From: Sipunculus nudus
Lineage: Eukaryota; Annelida; Sipuncula; Golfingiida; Sipunculidae
Length of the DNA stretch: 64,000 bases
Assembly (NCBI GenBank): GCA_026874595.1
Contig: CM049322.1
Coordinates: 9,658,400 to 9,722,399, forward strand
Direction: 5' to 3'
Shown here: one piece after another, positions 50,208 through 60,648 of the stretch
Layout of the letters: every line of letters begins with the position of its first letter
How positions within the stretch are numbered: position 1 is the first letter of the stretch
Program-made: the position numbers and the translations under genes
Notes under the pieces: model-generated
What the model was told of the DNA's origin: nothing
Databases searched by the model: none
Seen by the model: the letters and a program-made list of their open reading frames with translations, nothing else

Positions 50208-50644
50208 TCATATATTTTCATTAAACATATTTTGCTCACACAAGAAGGGGCGCTGACGATGACAGAGTATATCATCCCACATGAAATTGTAATCCCTCCA
50301 TAATTGCAGACAATCATCGGCGGCTAGGGGATTGTCCGGTTGTTCCGGGTGCCATCTCTCATACCCGATGAGTTCACCGGTTCCCATCCAGATCCAGACT
50401 TGATCCAATATGGAAGTTTTGCGCCCTGAGGTCCAAACTCCTTTGGTGAGACCAGAGCTGTTCAACCAGGCTGTCAAGTGATTCTGCTCATTTTCAGTTT
50501 CAATGCTGAAAAGCTCAGCCTGCATCTTCCGACACATTTCCATGGCTTGCGACCAGGGTCTTTCCTCGTAAACAAGACGGTAACAAGACCATATGGACCA
50601 TCTTTTGTCGGTTATGAGTACCCAGTTATAACCAGGTGAACAAT
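50208..50644 (-). CDS. Lectin B exon 3: C-type lectin domain
   Basis: 437 bases with stop; acceptor tgtattttag. Begins DCSPGYNW and carries WTSGRK, WHPEQPD, DDCLQLW, FMWDDILC and FLCEQ. Two residues longer at the C-terminus than copy A. Confidence 0.92.
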
Positions 50645-51358
50645 CTAAAATACACAGGAAAAAAACAGCACGATATTCCATGCACATCTGCCGAAGAGAT
50701 CATACATACCATACGACGTAGATTTTTTTTTTATTTTGAAAGTTGTTAAAAAAAGCAGGCAGAAATAAATCTCCTTTTGTGCGACAGTTGTTTTGCCTGT
50801 ACAAAATGAAAAAAAGACAATAAAAATATATACCGGGAGACTGAATATGATCATTCAAGCGTGATCTACAGGTTCTGTCAGACAGTGGGTCGTTACTTTG
50901 GTCCCTTGAAAGGAGGATACAAACACCTGGGAACAGCTTCACTGCCGTACACTTTGGTGTCAGTTGCCCTCGACAGATTTCATGGCGGCGCGCCAACGAT
51001 ATGCGGTTTTTATACACACGCCTTAACTCTATATGGCTGGTCACAACAGCAACTGATATTCCTGTTACGTTAAAGCATAAGATCTCATTTTTGCAATTTA
51101 TATTTACTGATTGTAATGTCTTGCAAATTAGGCAATACAATAACATGTAATATTATTATATTAAAGATTATTATCACTATCCAGGCGTCATTTGATGTTT
51201 CATGTATATTGATTAAAGGATGTGGAAATTAACAATTAACATACAAATGTAGCAATTTCTGACGAATGGTTCAAAATAACAGACCATATTTTTCTATATT
51301 CCGTATACATACCTTGTAACACCAGGACTACGGTATATAATACAGTAGGAATATACAT
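50208..51358 (-). CDS. Secreted PAN/apple-like + C-type lectin domain protein, copy B
   Basis: Three exons: 51,313-51,358, 50,834-51,061 and 50,208-50,644, joined in phase 1, giving 236 residues. The signal peptide (MYIPTVLYTVVLVLQG) is more clearly hydrophobic than in copy A. The PAN-like domain covers residues about 17-91 with four conserved cysteines and no extra one. The C-type lectin domain (92-236) has Cys93, Cys112, Cys129, Cys203, Cys219 and Cys227, Gln193-Pro-Asp and Trp214-Asp-Asp at the same positions as copy A. All splice sites look normal, so this is the more canonical of the two genes. It should be a secreted, probably galactose-type, calcium-dependent lectin. It lies in the same orientation as copy A, 6.2-6.4 kb away. 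Confidence 0.9.
50834..51061 (-). CDS. Lectin B exon 2: PAN/apple-like domain
   Basis: 228 bases, phase 1 at both ends; acceptor taacgtaacag, donor CCCG|GTATAT. Core RGQLTPKCTAV is identical to copy A, and GVCILLS and DRTC are conserved. Confidence 0.82.
51313..51358 (-). CDS. Lectin B exon 1: signal peptide
   Basis: 46 bases, 15 codons plus a split glycine; donor CAAG|GTATGT. An in-frame TGA lies four codons upstream, as in copy A. Confidence 0.87.
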
Positions 51359-51391
51359 CGTTGACAGTCAGTGATCTCGTACCAACCAAAC
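51345..51391 (-). promoter_or_regulatory. 47-bp block identical upstream of both lectin genes (copy B)
   Basis: The copy B version of the block at 45,137-45,183, with no mismatch. It includes the start codon and the upstream in-frame TGA. Confidence 0.55.
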
Positions 51392-51841
51392 AGCTAGAAC
51401 TAGTGGTTTTATAATGAATGTGTCCAGTGTATGCTTGAAATGAATATATTAATAAATTATTCTTATATCCGTCTTAAAAATGTCCAATGCGACAGCTACA
51501 GTATATAGATAAAATATAAATACTTAGGTTATAGGTAAAATATAGTTACATTCGTTTTCGGAATCTGGAACAGTTACTTTTGCATATTACTTGAATGTGA
51601 GTTTTGCAGAGAGTGTTAAGGTTAAGATTAAATTGACACATTCATTGTGTGCTTTGTTATAATTTGCCTGTAATGTACTGCAGCAATTACTACCAATATT
51701 TTACCTGTGCTTTATCTAAGCAATTGTTAACAGCATTACCCTTTTCTGCATTCCTGCGCACGAGTTGAGTGCGTGTGCTACAGGGACCATCGGGTAATAA
51801 AATGGTTTTACAAGCCTAAACATGCTTGGCGAAAGCTTATT

Positions 51842-53250
51842 TGTAACACCCAAAGCTCCAAGGATTTGTCACTCGGTTCAATATGGCGTAGACAGCACCT
51901 TTATTCTATACTCGTCGTGGATAGACGTGTTTCGATTAAAACAAAACAAAAAAATAAACATCATAACAACCTGAACAATAATCCTGTCACATAATAATAT
52001 GACCTATCATATAGGTTACACCTGGTATTTTTCTTCTCATACAGCATTCACTGAAACATTGTCTTACAATACTGCAGGCAAATATCCAATATCTATGTGT
52101 CCTAATATAAAACAAAACCCTACACCCGTTGAAAGATACAACTGATACAAATACCTATAGTTTCATAAACACATATATGTTATATCCAAATGGGTCTGAA
52201 CTATCTCAAATTTCAATTACTTTACAGGCAATGTGGTATCTTATTTCCAGCTTTCATAATATAAAACTATCACTTTAAATGACAGAGAAATCTGGAAAGT
52301 ACACAAGGCTTACGGCTAAAGCAATACCATATAACTGTTGTAAAATGTGCTGTTGTTTGTTATTTATAAAAACAGATGTAAACTAGACACAAAATTGATG
52401 ATCTATTGATCAGTACTCTGCACACTGCATTGTAACAGCAAATCTAAATAGGCCAAATAGGCATACATAGATCCCAAGTTTAACACTTGCATGCTAATGA
52501 AAATGACAACAATGGCTACATTTGAACCTTCAATAAGTCTTCATGCCAAACTATCCATAGCTCTATATAAGGCATTCACAATGCCAAAACAGTTTTTGTT
52601 ATTCAATATAAATGTGACCATATTCTCCGCATAAGATTTGAACAACAGCAACCTATTTCCCGTGAGTTCATAACGTTCAACTAAATCACGATACCAGATC
52701 GTCCTCATACTTTGACATGTTAACACAGAGTCCCTAAAAATATTTGGAATTAAAAATGTATTCAAGCGTTTTCTGTTTTTCAGCACACATGCATGACACA
52801 GACTAAAACTAAAACATGTTGCGTTCTCTCGGTTTGTTATTCACTTACTTGAATTAAAATATGCATTGTATAAGTTTACAAATAGAACTACAGATAATAT
52901 ATATTGATATAAAAATTTACTCTCACTCTTGGCGCTTCTAAACTTTAGGTATTACGGTTTAACAAACTCAAGATCTGGTTACTGTAAGATTTTCTCAATC
53001 GCCGCGCACATGGTTAAAACTACCTTGGCCTGAAGCGTTACCGATTTATATGCACATAAAAAAGTGTATATTCTTGCCGATATGCAGCACCTGAAGAAGA
53101 TAAAGCTTAATGACCGCGTAACAAAGTGTGCGCAACCGAAGTTGGGAATAAACAACAAAACAGCACTTAAGTGGCCAAGCACGTAGGCCAACACACACTA
53201 ATAAAATACATCCAAGATAAAGGAGTTATATTATTATTATATTATATTAT
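51842..53250. other. Copy-B-specific segment within the duplication
   Basis: About 1.4 kb with no counterpart in copy A, where the flanking sequences join directly at about 45,640-45,690. No inverted termini or coding frame recognised. It is either an insertion in B or a deletion from A. Confidence 0.6.
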
Positions 53251-54412
53251 AATTTCACTTATATTGGGTGTAAAATGAATTCTTTCATCTGCTTCGAGGA
53301 CAAGTTATAATCATATAAAGAGGAAAATTAATATCTGTCATAAAGCTGATTCTTGTAGTTCATGCGACCAGGTTGGCGTCAATATTCCTACAGTACCCTG
53401 ACAATTGGAGAAGGATCTTCCCATCACACTCTGTCAAAGTTCATTATGAAAAAAAAAACGATTTTTAAATGTTAGAATTTCTGTGAATGTATGCACATTA
53501 TCAACTATTATGATGCAGATTTCGCAACTGTCTGTCCACCAAATTACTGAGAAAATCTTTTTAAATGTCGGCTTTTCTACGAGAGTTTGCACATTGATAA
53601 CTAATATGATTGAGACCAACATTGTCATGTACACCACGATTAAAATGAGAACTGTCTATTTTTTTAAATATCTGGCTGTATGCGACTCAGAAGGATATTA
53701 AGCCCAGGTATTCTCTGCGTGATTTCATCGAGATGTGTATTAATGCTGCCTGTAACTATTAACATATTTTTTTAGTTTCATTCAATGATTAACCATCTCT
53801 GTCCAATGACACTTTGTTATTTTTACTGTTCATGAAATAAGTACGGGATATCGCTAATAACGATACTCTCTTGTGTGGACTTAGTAAATGACCGCCTGCC
53901 TGAAAAACTAGAGGCAAACAACTAGAGTCCCAAATATTTATCCTGTCCGGCCGATTTATTCAGCAGAGCAGGGCATTCACTAAACATAACGCTTATAATC
54001 ACCGATCATTCTGATATTTAATAAGGACCTGCCTTCCAGACTGTTAAACTGGAAAAAAAATCTGAGGCACATGAAAAGACCTACTACGGACAAATTGCTG
54101 TATTCAGCACAGTTTGTATTAAAACTACTTCGCATAATGTTGCAGGTTATAGTTACAAATGATTTTTCATTCATAGATATATCTACTTCACATTTCAAAA
54201 GACATTATAGAAACGGTATTGGCGATATCCCTCATTGGAATGGTGCAATTAACCTCGGTTGCCTGTTGAAGAATGAGGACGGCAGCACTTAGCTTAGTTA
54301 ATTTACAAAAAATATCATTTACACAGTCAATTATTCCTAAGCGTGATAACCCGGTAACAAACTCGCGTGCCGAAATGGCCAAGCAACAGGTAAATTTGGA
54401 ATCGCACAATGA

Positions 54413-54568
54413 TCGCAGAATTTATTTCCGGAAATAAAGGAAAGACCCCTGAACTGCTGTGTTCCGCATTGTAAGAGTGAGCCACTGACAGCCAAGAGAC
54501 AAAAGAAGACCTACCATAAATTTCCCAGCAAAATGTGGATCGTCTATGTTCGGAGGAGAGCTTTATAG
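54413..54568 (+). pseudogene. THAP-domain fragment, copy B
   Basis: The open frame runs to a TAG at 54,568 and contains CCVPHCKSEPLTAKRQKK, then TYHKFPSKMW. This matches the THAP start: C-C-x-P-x-C-K, then F/Y-H-x-F-P and the invariant Trp. The distal C-x-x-H pair is missing because of the stop, and the FP-to-W spacing is shorter than usual. It is therefore a broken THAP zinc finger, better preserved than copy A. THAP domains occur in DNA-binding proteins and P-element-type transposases; which of these it came from is unknown. Confidence 0.65.
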
Positions 54569-54985
54569 GATACGAATTTCACTGCCACTTTTCAGACACG
54601 CGATAAACGATTTTGCAAACATTAAAGTTAAAGGATATTTTTATGAATCGTCCCGTCGCAATTCTTTGTTCATGTGCTGCAACTGAAAGTGCGCCTGTGT
54701 CAATAAGTTATTATTTAGAAAAGATTGCTTTCTGCAGAAGACTAACATCTGAGGGATCGTGTTACAAAGGAGCAGTTTTCAAAAGTGATAATAAAAGCAC
54801 TACGAGTTCTACTGTCAAAACGGTTGTAAAACACTGTTGTCGGCAATGTCTGCAAAGCAGAACAAATGTACTAAAATTAAAATGCACTCTTTTCTTTAAA
54901 TATCAAATATAGTTTTTTTAAACAATATATATTTGTGGACATTTTTTTAAAAAATACTGATAACAATTTTATGACATTTTAAAAT

Positions 54986-56520
54986 TTCCAATTAATTGCT
55001 TGTAAAACAGAAAATGCTTTGAGATATGTAAGGATACCTTTTTAGTCATATGTAGATTTGAATGTCAGTTTTATCTCATAAATTTATAAGGCAATAGGAG
55101 AACATCATTTGTTTTATCTTGGTAAGTATTATGGGATATATGAAATGTAAAGTCATATGAAATTAAATGAAAGTACTGAAGTCCAGCATGTAGGAACTTG
55201 ATTGAAAGCACCACACCTAGAATCTTTGGTTCTAGCTTCAAGAGTCCAGTGGATTAAGAAATGTCTTAGGATTGAATGTAGACCTTTTTATACAGTTGTG
55301 CAATAATAATTTAAACAAATTTATAACATCCTGGCCCATACAGCTAAAATGTAATACACGCAGCTCCCACGCCTGGCAACACGACATTCAGGCCTTTATA
55401 AAATTAATTGATAAGGGCCTGCGAGTCATGATACAAGTCATGATAGAACACCCATTCCAAGGGTCGGATCAAATATTTGCCGTGTGGTAGTATTTGACAT
55501 CAGAGGTTTATATAGTCGTGTTTCATTAGCCCAATAATGAAAAAAAAGTTGTTACGCAAAATTTATGGTGCTTATCATGGCGATGAGAACTGTAGTTTGA
55601 TATTGTTTCGGCTACCGCAGTTTCCGCTGTCAAGCCATCATAACGGACAGAGAGTCAAACTTTCCGCGTATATATAGTACCAGCCTTGTTTTTTTAATAG
55701 GAAGTGGCAAAACAGCCGGCAGGGTGCCGGCAGTCTAGCCCGCAGGCCAACCTGCCGGCAAATGAATGCATGGTCTATTTCAGAGTTTCAGCATGATACT
55801 CAGTACTTTCCATTATTATTTTGACACTGAGCTGACAATATAGTGCTTACTCACCAGATAAGATATTTTGCTGGTTTATATGTAAGAATTACGCTTTGGT
55901 GTGGATATTTCTTGTATCATCTCACAACACAATAGGCTCAACAGCTTTAATTTGGTGTGGTGTAATTTTTTTGGATTCCTTTGATCAAGTAATAAGCTGA
56001 TCCTTGGACCATTTATTTCACATATAAACAGTCGTTATGCACTCACACATTAATTGTTTGCTCATGGGCACACCAGAACACACAGCTCTTATGCTTCACA
56101 CTTAATGACCTTTAAATCAATCAAAGAATCTTCATATTCTTTGATATGACATCTCATGTGTTGTTGTTCTGTCACACATTACCCATTAACTGCTCATAAG
56201 CATATATAAGCAGCTGGTGTGCCAGTCAACTTCAGCTCTATTCCTATAAAGCTATGTATTAAAGCTACAGATTAACCATGTCACTTGATACGGAACAAGC
56301 AGCGATGACCGTGCTCATTGCAAATACGATGTAAAACCCCCAAGACTGTAATATATCTCACTATTATCAGTGAACCCTGTAGTATTAAGTTTAGGAATGG
56401 CACTAAATGAGGACGTTATTCTTTTTATATCAGCTCTTATAACACTTAAACCAAAATATTAAGACACTCTTTTTTAAAATCAGCTTTTTTTATAATACTT
56501 AAACAAAAATATCGAGACAC
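54986..56520. other. Intergenic sequence, mostly featureless
   Basis: No gene recognised. At 55,715-55,759 a GC-rich inverted repeat (GCCGGCAGG ... CCTGCCGGC) stands out and resembles the GCCGG-rich subterminal part of the hAT-like element at 37,742. Confidence 0.45.
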
Positions 56521-56580
56521 TGAAATAAGGGGGCGTAGCCAGGATTCAGTTACCACAGTATACATGTAACTTGGAGACTA

Positions 56581-56646
56581 AAGGTGGGAATCGAACCAAC
56601 GATCATCGATTTCCGCAATCGACCGACCGGGTTCGATCCCCACCTT
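56581..56646. repeat. Inverted pair of tRNA-like B-box sequences
   Basis: Arms AAGGTGGGAATCGAACC (56,581-56,597) and GGTTCGATCCCCACCTT (56,630-56,646) are complementary at 16 of 17 positions around a 32-base spacer. Each arm contains a pol III B box (GGTTCGAT-CCC), one on each strand. Probably a SINE head rearranged into a palindrome. Confidence 0.65.
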
Positions 56647-56682
56647 CACCTTCAGTGAACCGAATTTTCTGTACATAACTAG

Positions 56683-56727
<45 letters not shown>

Positions 56728-56751
56728 GTATATTTATATATATATATATAT
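56683..56751. repeat. (CT)n / (TA)n microsatellite bounded by inverted ACTAGT
   Basis: CT repeats then TA repeats, flanked by AACTAGTC on the left and GACTAGTT on the right. The right flank (AAAGAATATTTATAAA ... GCATCGGTCGTCAT) is repeated in diverged form at 57,450-57,530, so it belongs to a microsatellite-linked repeat family. Confidence 0.7.
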
Positions 56752-56862
56752 GGACTAGTTAAAGAATATTTATAAATAAAATCTACATATACAAAGCTTT
56801 AGTTCTGCATCGGTCGTCATATGTACTCAAATTTTAAAATAACATAAAAATAATTTTCAAAG

Positions 56863-57010
56863 CAGTGATGTAGGACTCGAGTTCGGACGTGAATCTACTT
56901 TTTAGAGACTTGGACTCGGATTTGGACTTGAATGTTCTAAACTCGGACATACTCGGACATACTCGGATTCGGAAGTAAAGACTATAGATGGACTGATTTC
57001 TCGAGTCTAT
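56863..57010 (+). mobile_element. MITE-like repeat with GGACTCGGA motifs
   Basis: Begins CAGTGATGTAGGACTCGAG and carries repeated ACTCGGACAT and GGACTCGGA motifs. CTCGAGTCTATA near 57,002 may be the start of a degraded inverted end that runs into the TA array. Confidence 0.45.
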
Positions 57011-57013
57011 ATA

Positions 57014-57014
57014 C

Positions 57015-57085
<71 letters not shown>

Positions 57086-57112
57086 TGTTTTTTTTGTTTT
57101 TTTTTTTAATTG

Positions 57113-57182
<70 letters not shown>

Positions 57183-57190
57183 CAATTAGA
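57014..57190. repeat. Two long (TA)n arrays, the second a near-perfect palindrome
   Basis: About 65 bases of TA, a T-rich bridge, then about 60 bases of TA bounded by AATTGATTTA on the left and TAAATCAATT on the right. The second array with its borders is self-complementary and could extrude a cruciform. Confidence 0.9.
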
Positions 57191-57423
57191 AAGCCACCGC
57201 TTACATTTAACCTTTCTATCTCTGCGAACATTGACTAAAAGAACGTTGACCGTAGTTTGGTGTAATGGCGATGACCTTTTGTCATGATCTCTTTGTAGTC
57301 ATTGGTCCTTCCTGAGCTGCATTTTATACCACCATAACGGCTGAGTATACATGTAGAGCGTTTGTAAAGTTATTCATTCTCTGGAAGGCCTTATGCTAAC
57401 ACAGTTATTAAACCCAATTAATA

Positions 57424-57560
57424 TAAACATATATATATATATATAAATATATAAACTAGTAAAATAATATTCACAAAAACAAAGACTATTTATTCAGAGA
57501 TTTAGCTCTGTATCGGGGTCATCTGCACTAAGACAGTAAAGTAATATGAAAATCTACATG
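57424..57560. repeat. Second copy of microsatellite-linked repeat
   Basis: (TA)n followed by ACTAGTAAAATAATATTCACAA and TTTAGCTCTGTATCGGGGTCATCTGC, matching the flank of the array at 56,751-56,820 with scattered differences. Confidence 0.55.
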
Positions 57561-57992
57561 ACGATCTAAAATTTCCATTTTAAATTTCTTTTAAAACAAT
57601 ATCTCATAGAGAGAGATCTCATACTGTCTATAACTTGTCGCAAATAAAATTAAATGCTATAATGAAACATAGCACATTTTAAAATTTATTTTAAATGATT
57701 AACAAATTGATTACACAACTATTTTTTTTCTTTTCAATTGAATATATTTAGAGTATTGAATTAGAGAAAACTTTATTATCATTTTACATGTAGAGTTGGG
57801 GAAGGATCTGTTTTATATAATACTCCGGGGAAGATCTCCCATACCCAGTCATGGAACGGTAAGGTAAAATCAACCGACTCAAGGTTTTATTTTAGGCGAC
57901 TTAGGCTGAATGTTTTAGGTTTATATGTTACATTAATCTGATATCACCCGCCAAGTCTATTTTCCGTTTCCATATCAACGGTTCCATTGATA

Positions 57993-57999
<7 letters not shown>

Positions 58000-58028
<29 letters not shown>
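58000..58028. repeat. (TA)n microsatellite
   Basis: About 14 uninterrupted TA units in repeat-rich intergenic DNA. Confidence 0.9.
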
Positions 58029-58031
<3 letters not shown>

Positions 58032-58549
58032 TTACCAGCAGTTCTTATTCGAGTATAACTAACGTGTAAGACTTGATAGACTGGAGAAGTCTGAAAAAAA
58101 GTAGGCCAAATATTTCCTTCCTAAGAGGCCAAGGACAAAGGCTTCAGCAAGACAAAACAGATATCAGAAAGTTTGGCAATCAGATCTCACAAACTATTAC
58201 GGTGTCTGTCTATTTGGTAAAGATAATCCATTAAACCTTTAATAAAAATAGACTAGAAAACACCAGTCCCATAGTACAGAGACTGTTTGCTTTATTTATA
58301 TGGTAATTATATATAATCACGCAAAAATAAATATAACCAAAAATAATCCAAACACATTAAGCAAGGACATCTGGTGGCAAGTAGACAGAGTAATTGCGAA
58401 TGGCACGAAGTAACTAATGACATCATTCCTTCAAGTAACGGTTCCGAAAATACCACTTTCATAACATTATCTCATAAAGTCAGGTCATGAATTGCCTTGG
58501 TTGCCTTGGTTGCTTCGTCTCATATTGATTTTCAGCCGAAAACCGGTTT

Positions 58550-58818
58550 TCTTTTGTTTTTTATTGTTTTCATTCGGGCAAAGACACCGACCGACCCGCA
58601 CCCTGCCAAGCCTCAATCTTATGACACCGAGAACTGATCAGTGTCCATTTTGTGCTTGGTAGGAACTCCGGATTGAGCACTCCAGGATATGTGTATATAT
58701 TGCTGAATAAACCTACTTTTATATAAATATCTCCGCCATGCTATCGCTCACGCCGGGTGACCTGGGCTCTTGCCGGGAACACCCGTTAACTACATTTTGG
58801 TGCCCCGAGGGAGGAACC
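58550..58818 (+). mobile_element. LTR retrotransposon fragment: LTR end and primer-binding site
   Basis: An AATAAA signal at about 58,706 precedes a GC-rich U5-like stretch that ends in TACA at 58,794. After three T, TGGTGCCCCGAGGGAGGAAC starts at 58,798. Read as a primer-binding site, this complements a tRNA 3' end of the form GGTTC...CACCA, including the CCA tail. The spacing and the TTTTGGTGCC context resemble BEL/Pao elements. The LTR start is not defined, and no gag or pol frame follows, so the copy is truncated or decayed. Confidence 0.65.
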
Positions 58819-58889
58819 ATCTCTGAGTGAAATCGATGTCCGTGTGTGCGTCTCGCAGAAGATGTCACTAGAGATGATCGTTTTCTTGA

Positions 58890-58948
58890 TATATATGTTT
58901 GTGTGTGTATGTGTGTGTGTTTGTGTGTGTGTTTGTGTGTGTGTGTGT
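58890..58948. repeat. (GT)n microsatellite
   Basis: About 55 bases of imperfect GT repeat directly downstream of the LTR fragment. Frames through it are artefacts. Confidence 0.9.
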
Positions 58949-58949
58949 C

Positions 58950-60160
58950 CCGTTTCTGTGGTTTTCGTTTTGAGCAATTATGGATTTAGAGGTCATTTGC
59001 ACAATTTATAAGCATAGTGCACTGGCTTGGTTGTGTTGCATTTTTCATAATATCCACAAGTAAGGCAGCCACGTGCATGTCTGAATTTCGTGACTGAGTG
59101 GGATTGGTATATACTAGTGCCTCTGAGAAAAAATCGGGAGGTAAATTTGATCTGAAAATTGGAAAAAGACTTCGAAAAAAATCCTGCTATTAATCCTCAT
59201 TAAATTGTATAATCATTAGCCTTATCATAAAACTAGTTGTCAGATCAGTGTGTTTTTCTAACTTAACAAACACGAAGTACGATTTACAAGTCCGCCTTTG
59301 TCGCTTATTAATTTTCGCTGGAATGTTTCAGTTGTGAACGCCCAATTGGTTTACTCACCATTCGCTAGATGTCAGCAGTGGTAGACAAGCGTGCAATTCC
59401 TGCGAGAGGTTGCAGTCATCCACTGACCGGTTTCATTATAGATCAACTTGAAAGGTTTCCTACTCTGTATATAAAAATAAAATTCTCTTTGCATTCTGTG
59501 AAACATATAATAAAAATGGTCCAACTTTCTTTTACCAATGATACTATTATAAAATTGGCAGAAAAATTAACCAGATCAGGTGTTATATGCCTGCAAGTCA
59601 TATAACAACGACACTGGAAAGTCCCTTGGTATTTTCCTGAATCATCCCTTTGTAAAAGCATCCATTATAAACGCCCATCAGCTCCAGTTATTTCGACCAG
59701 GTTAAGGGATGATGACATTAAAATCACACCATCAGGCGGTTTGACCCGTTTCTCAGTGCAACAATTAGGTAAGTTTCACTTTCATCACGTAATTAACCTA
59801 CATAAATATAATTATATACACGTGTATGTATATTCAACGAGCCAATGTGTCTGTTTGTTACCCATACTAGTATATCTACAAGCTTTCCTGGCAGGGTCTA
59901 AAGACCATGCAGCTATCAAGCGTTGACGCTAACTTGATTAATTCATGGTCCGATTTAACAGGTCTCTGAACAGTTTTTACCAGGTAAACCTGAGTTGTCT
60001 GGAGTATATAATTATGATTTGGCCCAGGCTCTTTAATGACCACTCACAACAAACCGACCTGCTTATATAATGTCGGATTCATGACATCCATCATATTGCG
60101 ATATCATTTATAAGATATATATGATAAATAAAGTATAATACTTTAGTATGTTATCACAAG
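58950..60160. other. Intergenic, no recognisable gene
   Basis: Short frames at 59,369-59,605 (plus) and 59,443-59,661 (minus) overlap each other and have no domain. Nothing else supported. Confidence 0.4.
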
Positions 60161-60164
60161 CCAT

Positions 60165-60648
60165 TTTTCTACTACATATATCCAAAAAAATATTCATTTT
60201 ACTGCCTATAAACAAAAACATTAAACCTGCTCCCATGATTTTAACCAACGACCATTTTTTTAGACAATTTTTATGCATGACACCCGTTAACCCCTCCCCG
60301 CAAACAAATCCTGGATCTGCGCTTGTAAAACAAAACATTAGTTCTACTGTCAATATATTGATGCGTTTGTACTGGAGTTTTGTAGGTTGTAACTGGTAAT
60401 TAACTCAACGCAATACAAGTATATGTCCAATGACGCGTTATTGTAGTAAGATACACCTATAGTACATCTGACCGTGACGGCTACACGAGGGACCCGAAAT
60501 GGTCGAGCTGTCCACTGAGGCAGGGCTGCTGGCTACACCCATCGTGTCATATCACAGTTCACATGCAGATATGTGTAGCATATATGTAGGAATATGAAAA
60601 CAAATATTCTACAGCTTATATCTAAAATCATTTATCTTTCTGCCTGTA
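60165..60648. repeat. Degenerate 30-bp minisatellite, left part, with MITE fragment
   Basis: Units of the type CTACTGCCTATATCCAAAAA then CATTA recur at about 60,169, 60,199, 60,345 and 60,608. The array is interrupted at about 60,224-60,327 by sequence ending CCTGGATCTGCGCTTG, which resembles the right end of the MITE at 35,055. The same units continue at 63,700-63,860 beyond the 3-kb element. Confidence 0.6.

Larger units (their letters stand above)
49252..54985. repeat. Tandem segmental duplication, copy B
   Basis: Partner of 42,770-48,255. Offsets between matching landmarks are 6,398 (lectin stop), 6,208 (lectin start), about 7,598 (after the promoter) and 6,679 (THAP). The offset changes because copy B carries about 1.4 kb (about 51,842-53,250) missing from A, and A carries about 0.9 kb missing from B. 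No terminal repeats were recognised at the edges of either indel. Confidence 0.85.

Noticed and set aside
43810-51358. Joining the lectin exons to the IgSF gene as one Ig-lectin protein
   Set aside because: Each lectin gene has its own start codon and signal peptide. The IgSF gene has its own first exon and promoter at 32.9 kb, downstream of both lectins in the direction of transcription.
51842-53250. ACACCCAA / TTGGGTGT as terminal inverted repeats of the copy-B-specific segment
   Set aside because: The right-hand sequence aligns with copy A and therefore belongs to the duplication itself, not to an insertion.
58786-58977. Thr/His-rich minus-strand frame
   Set aside because: It is the translation of the GT microsatellite next to the LTR fragment.
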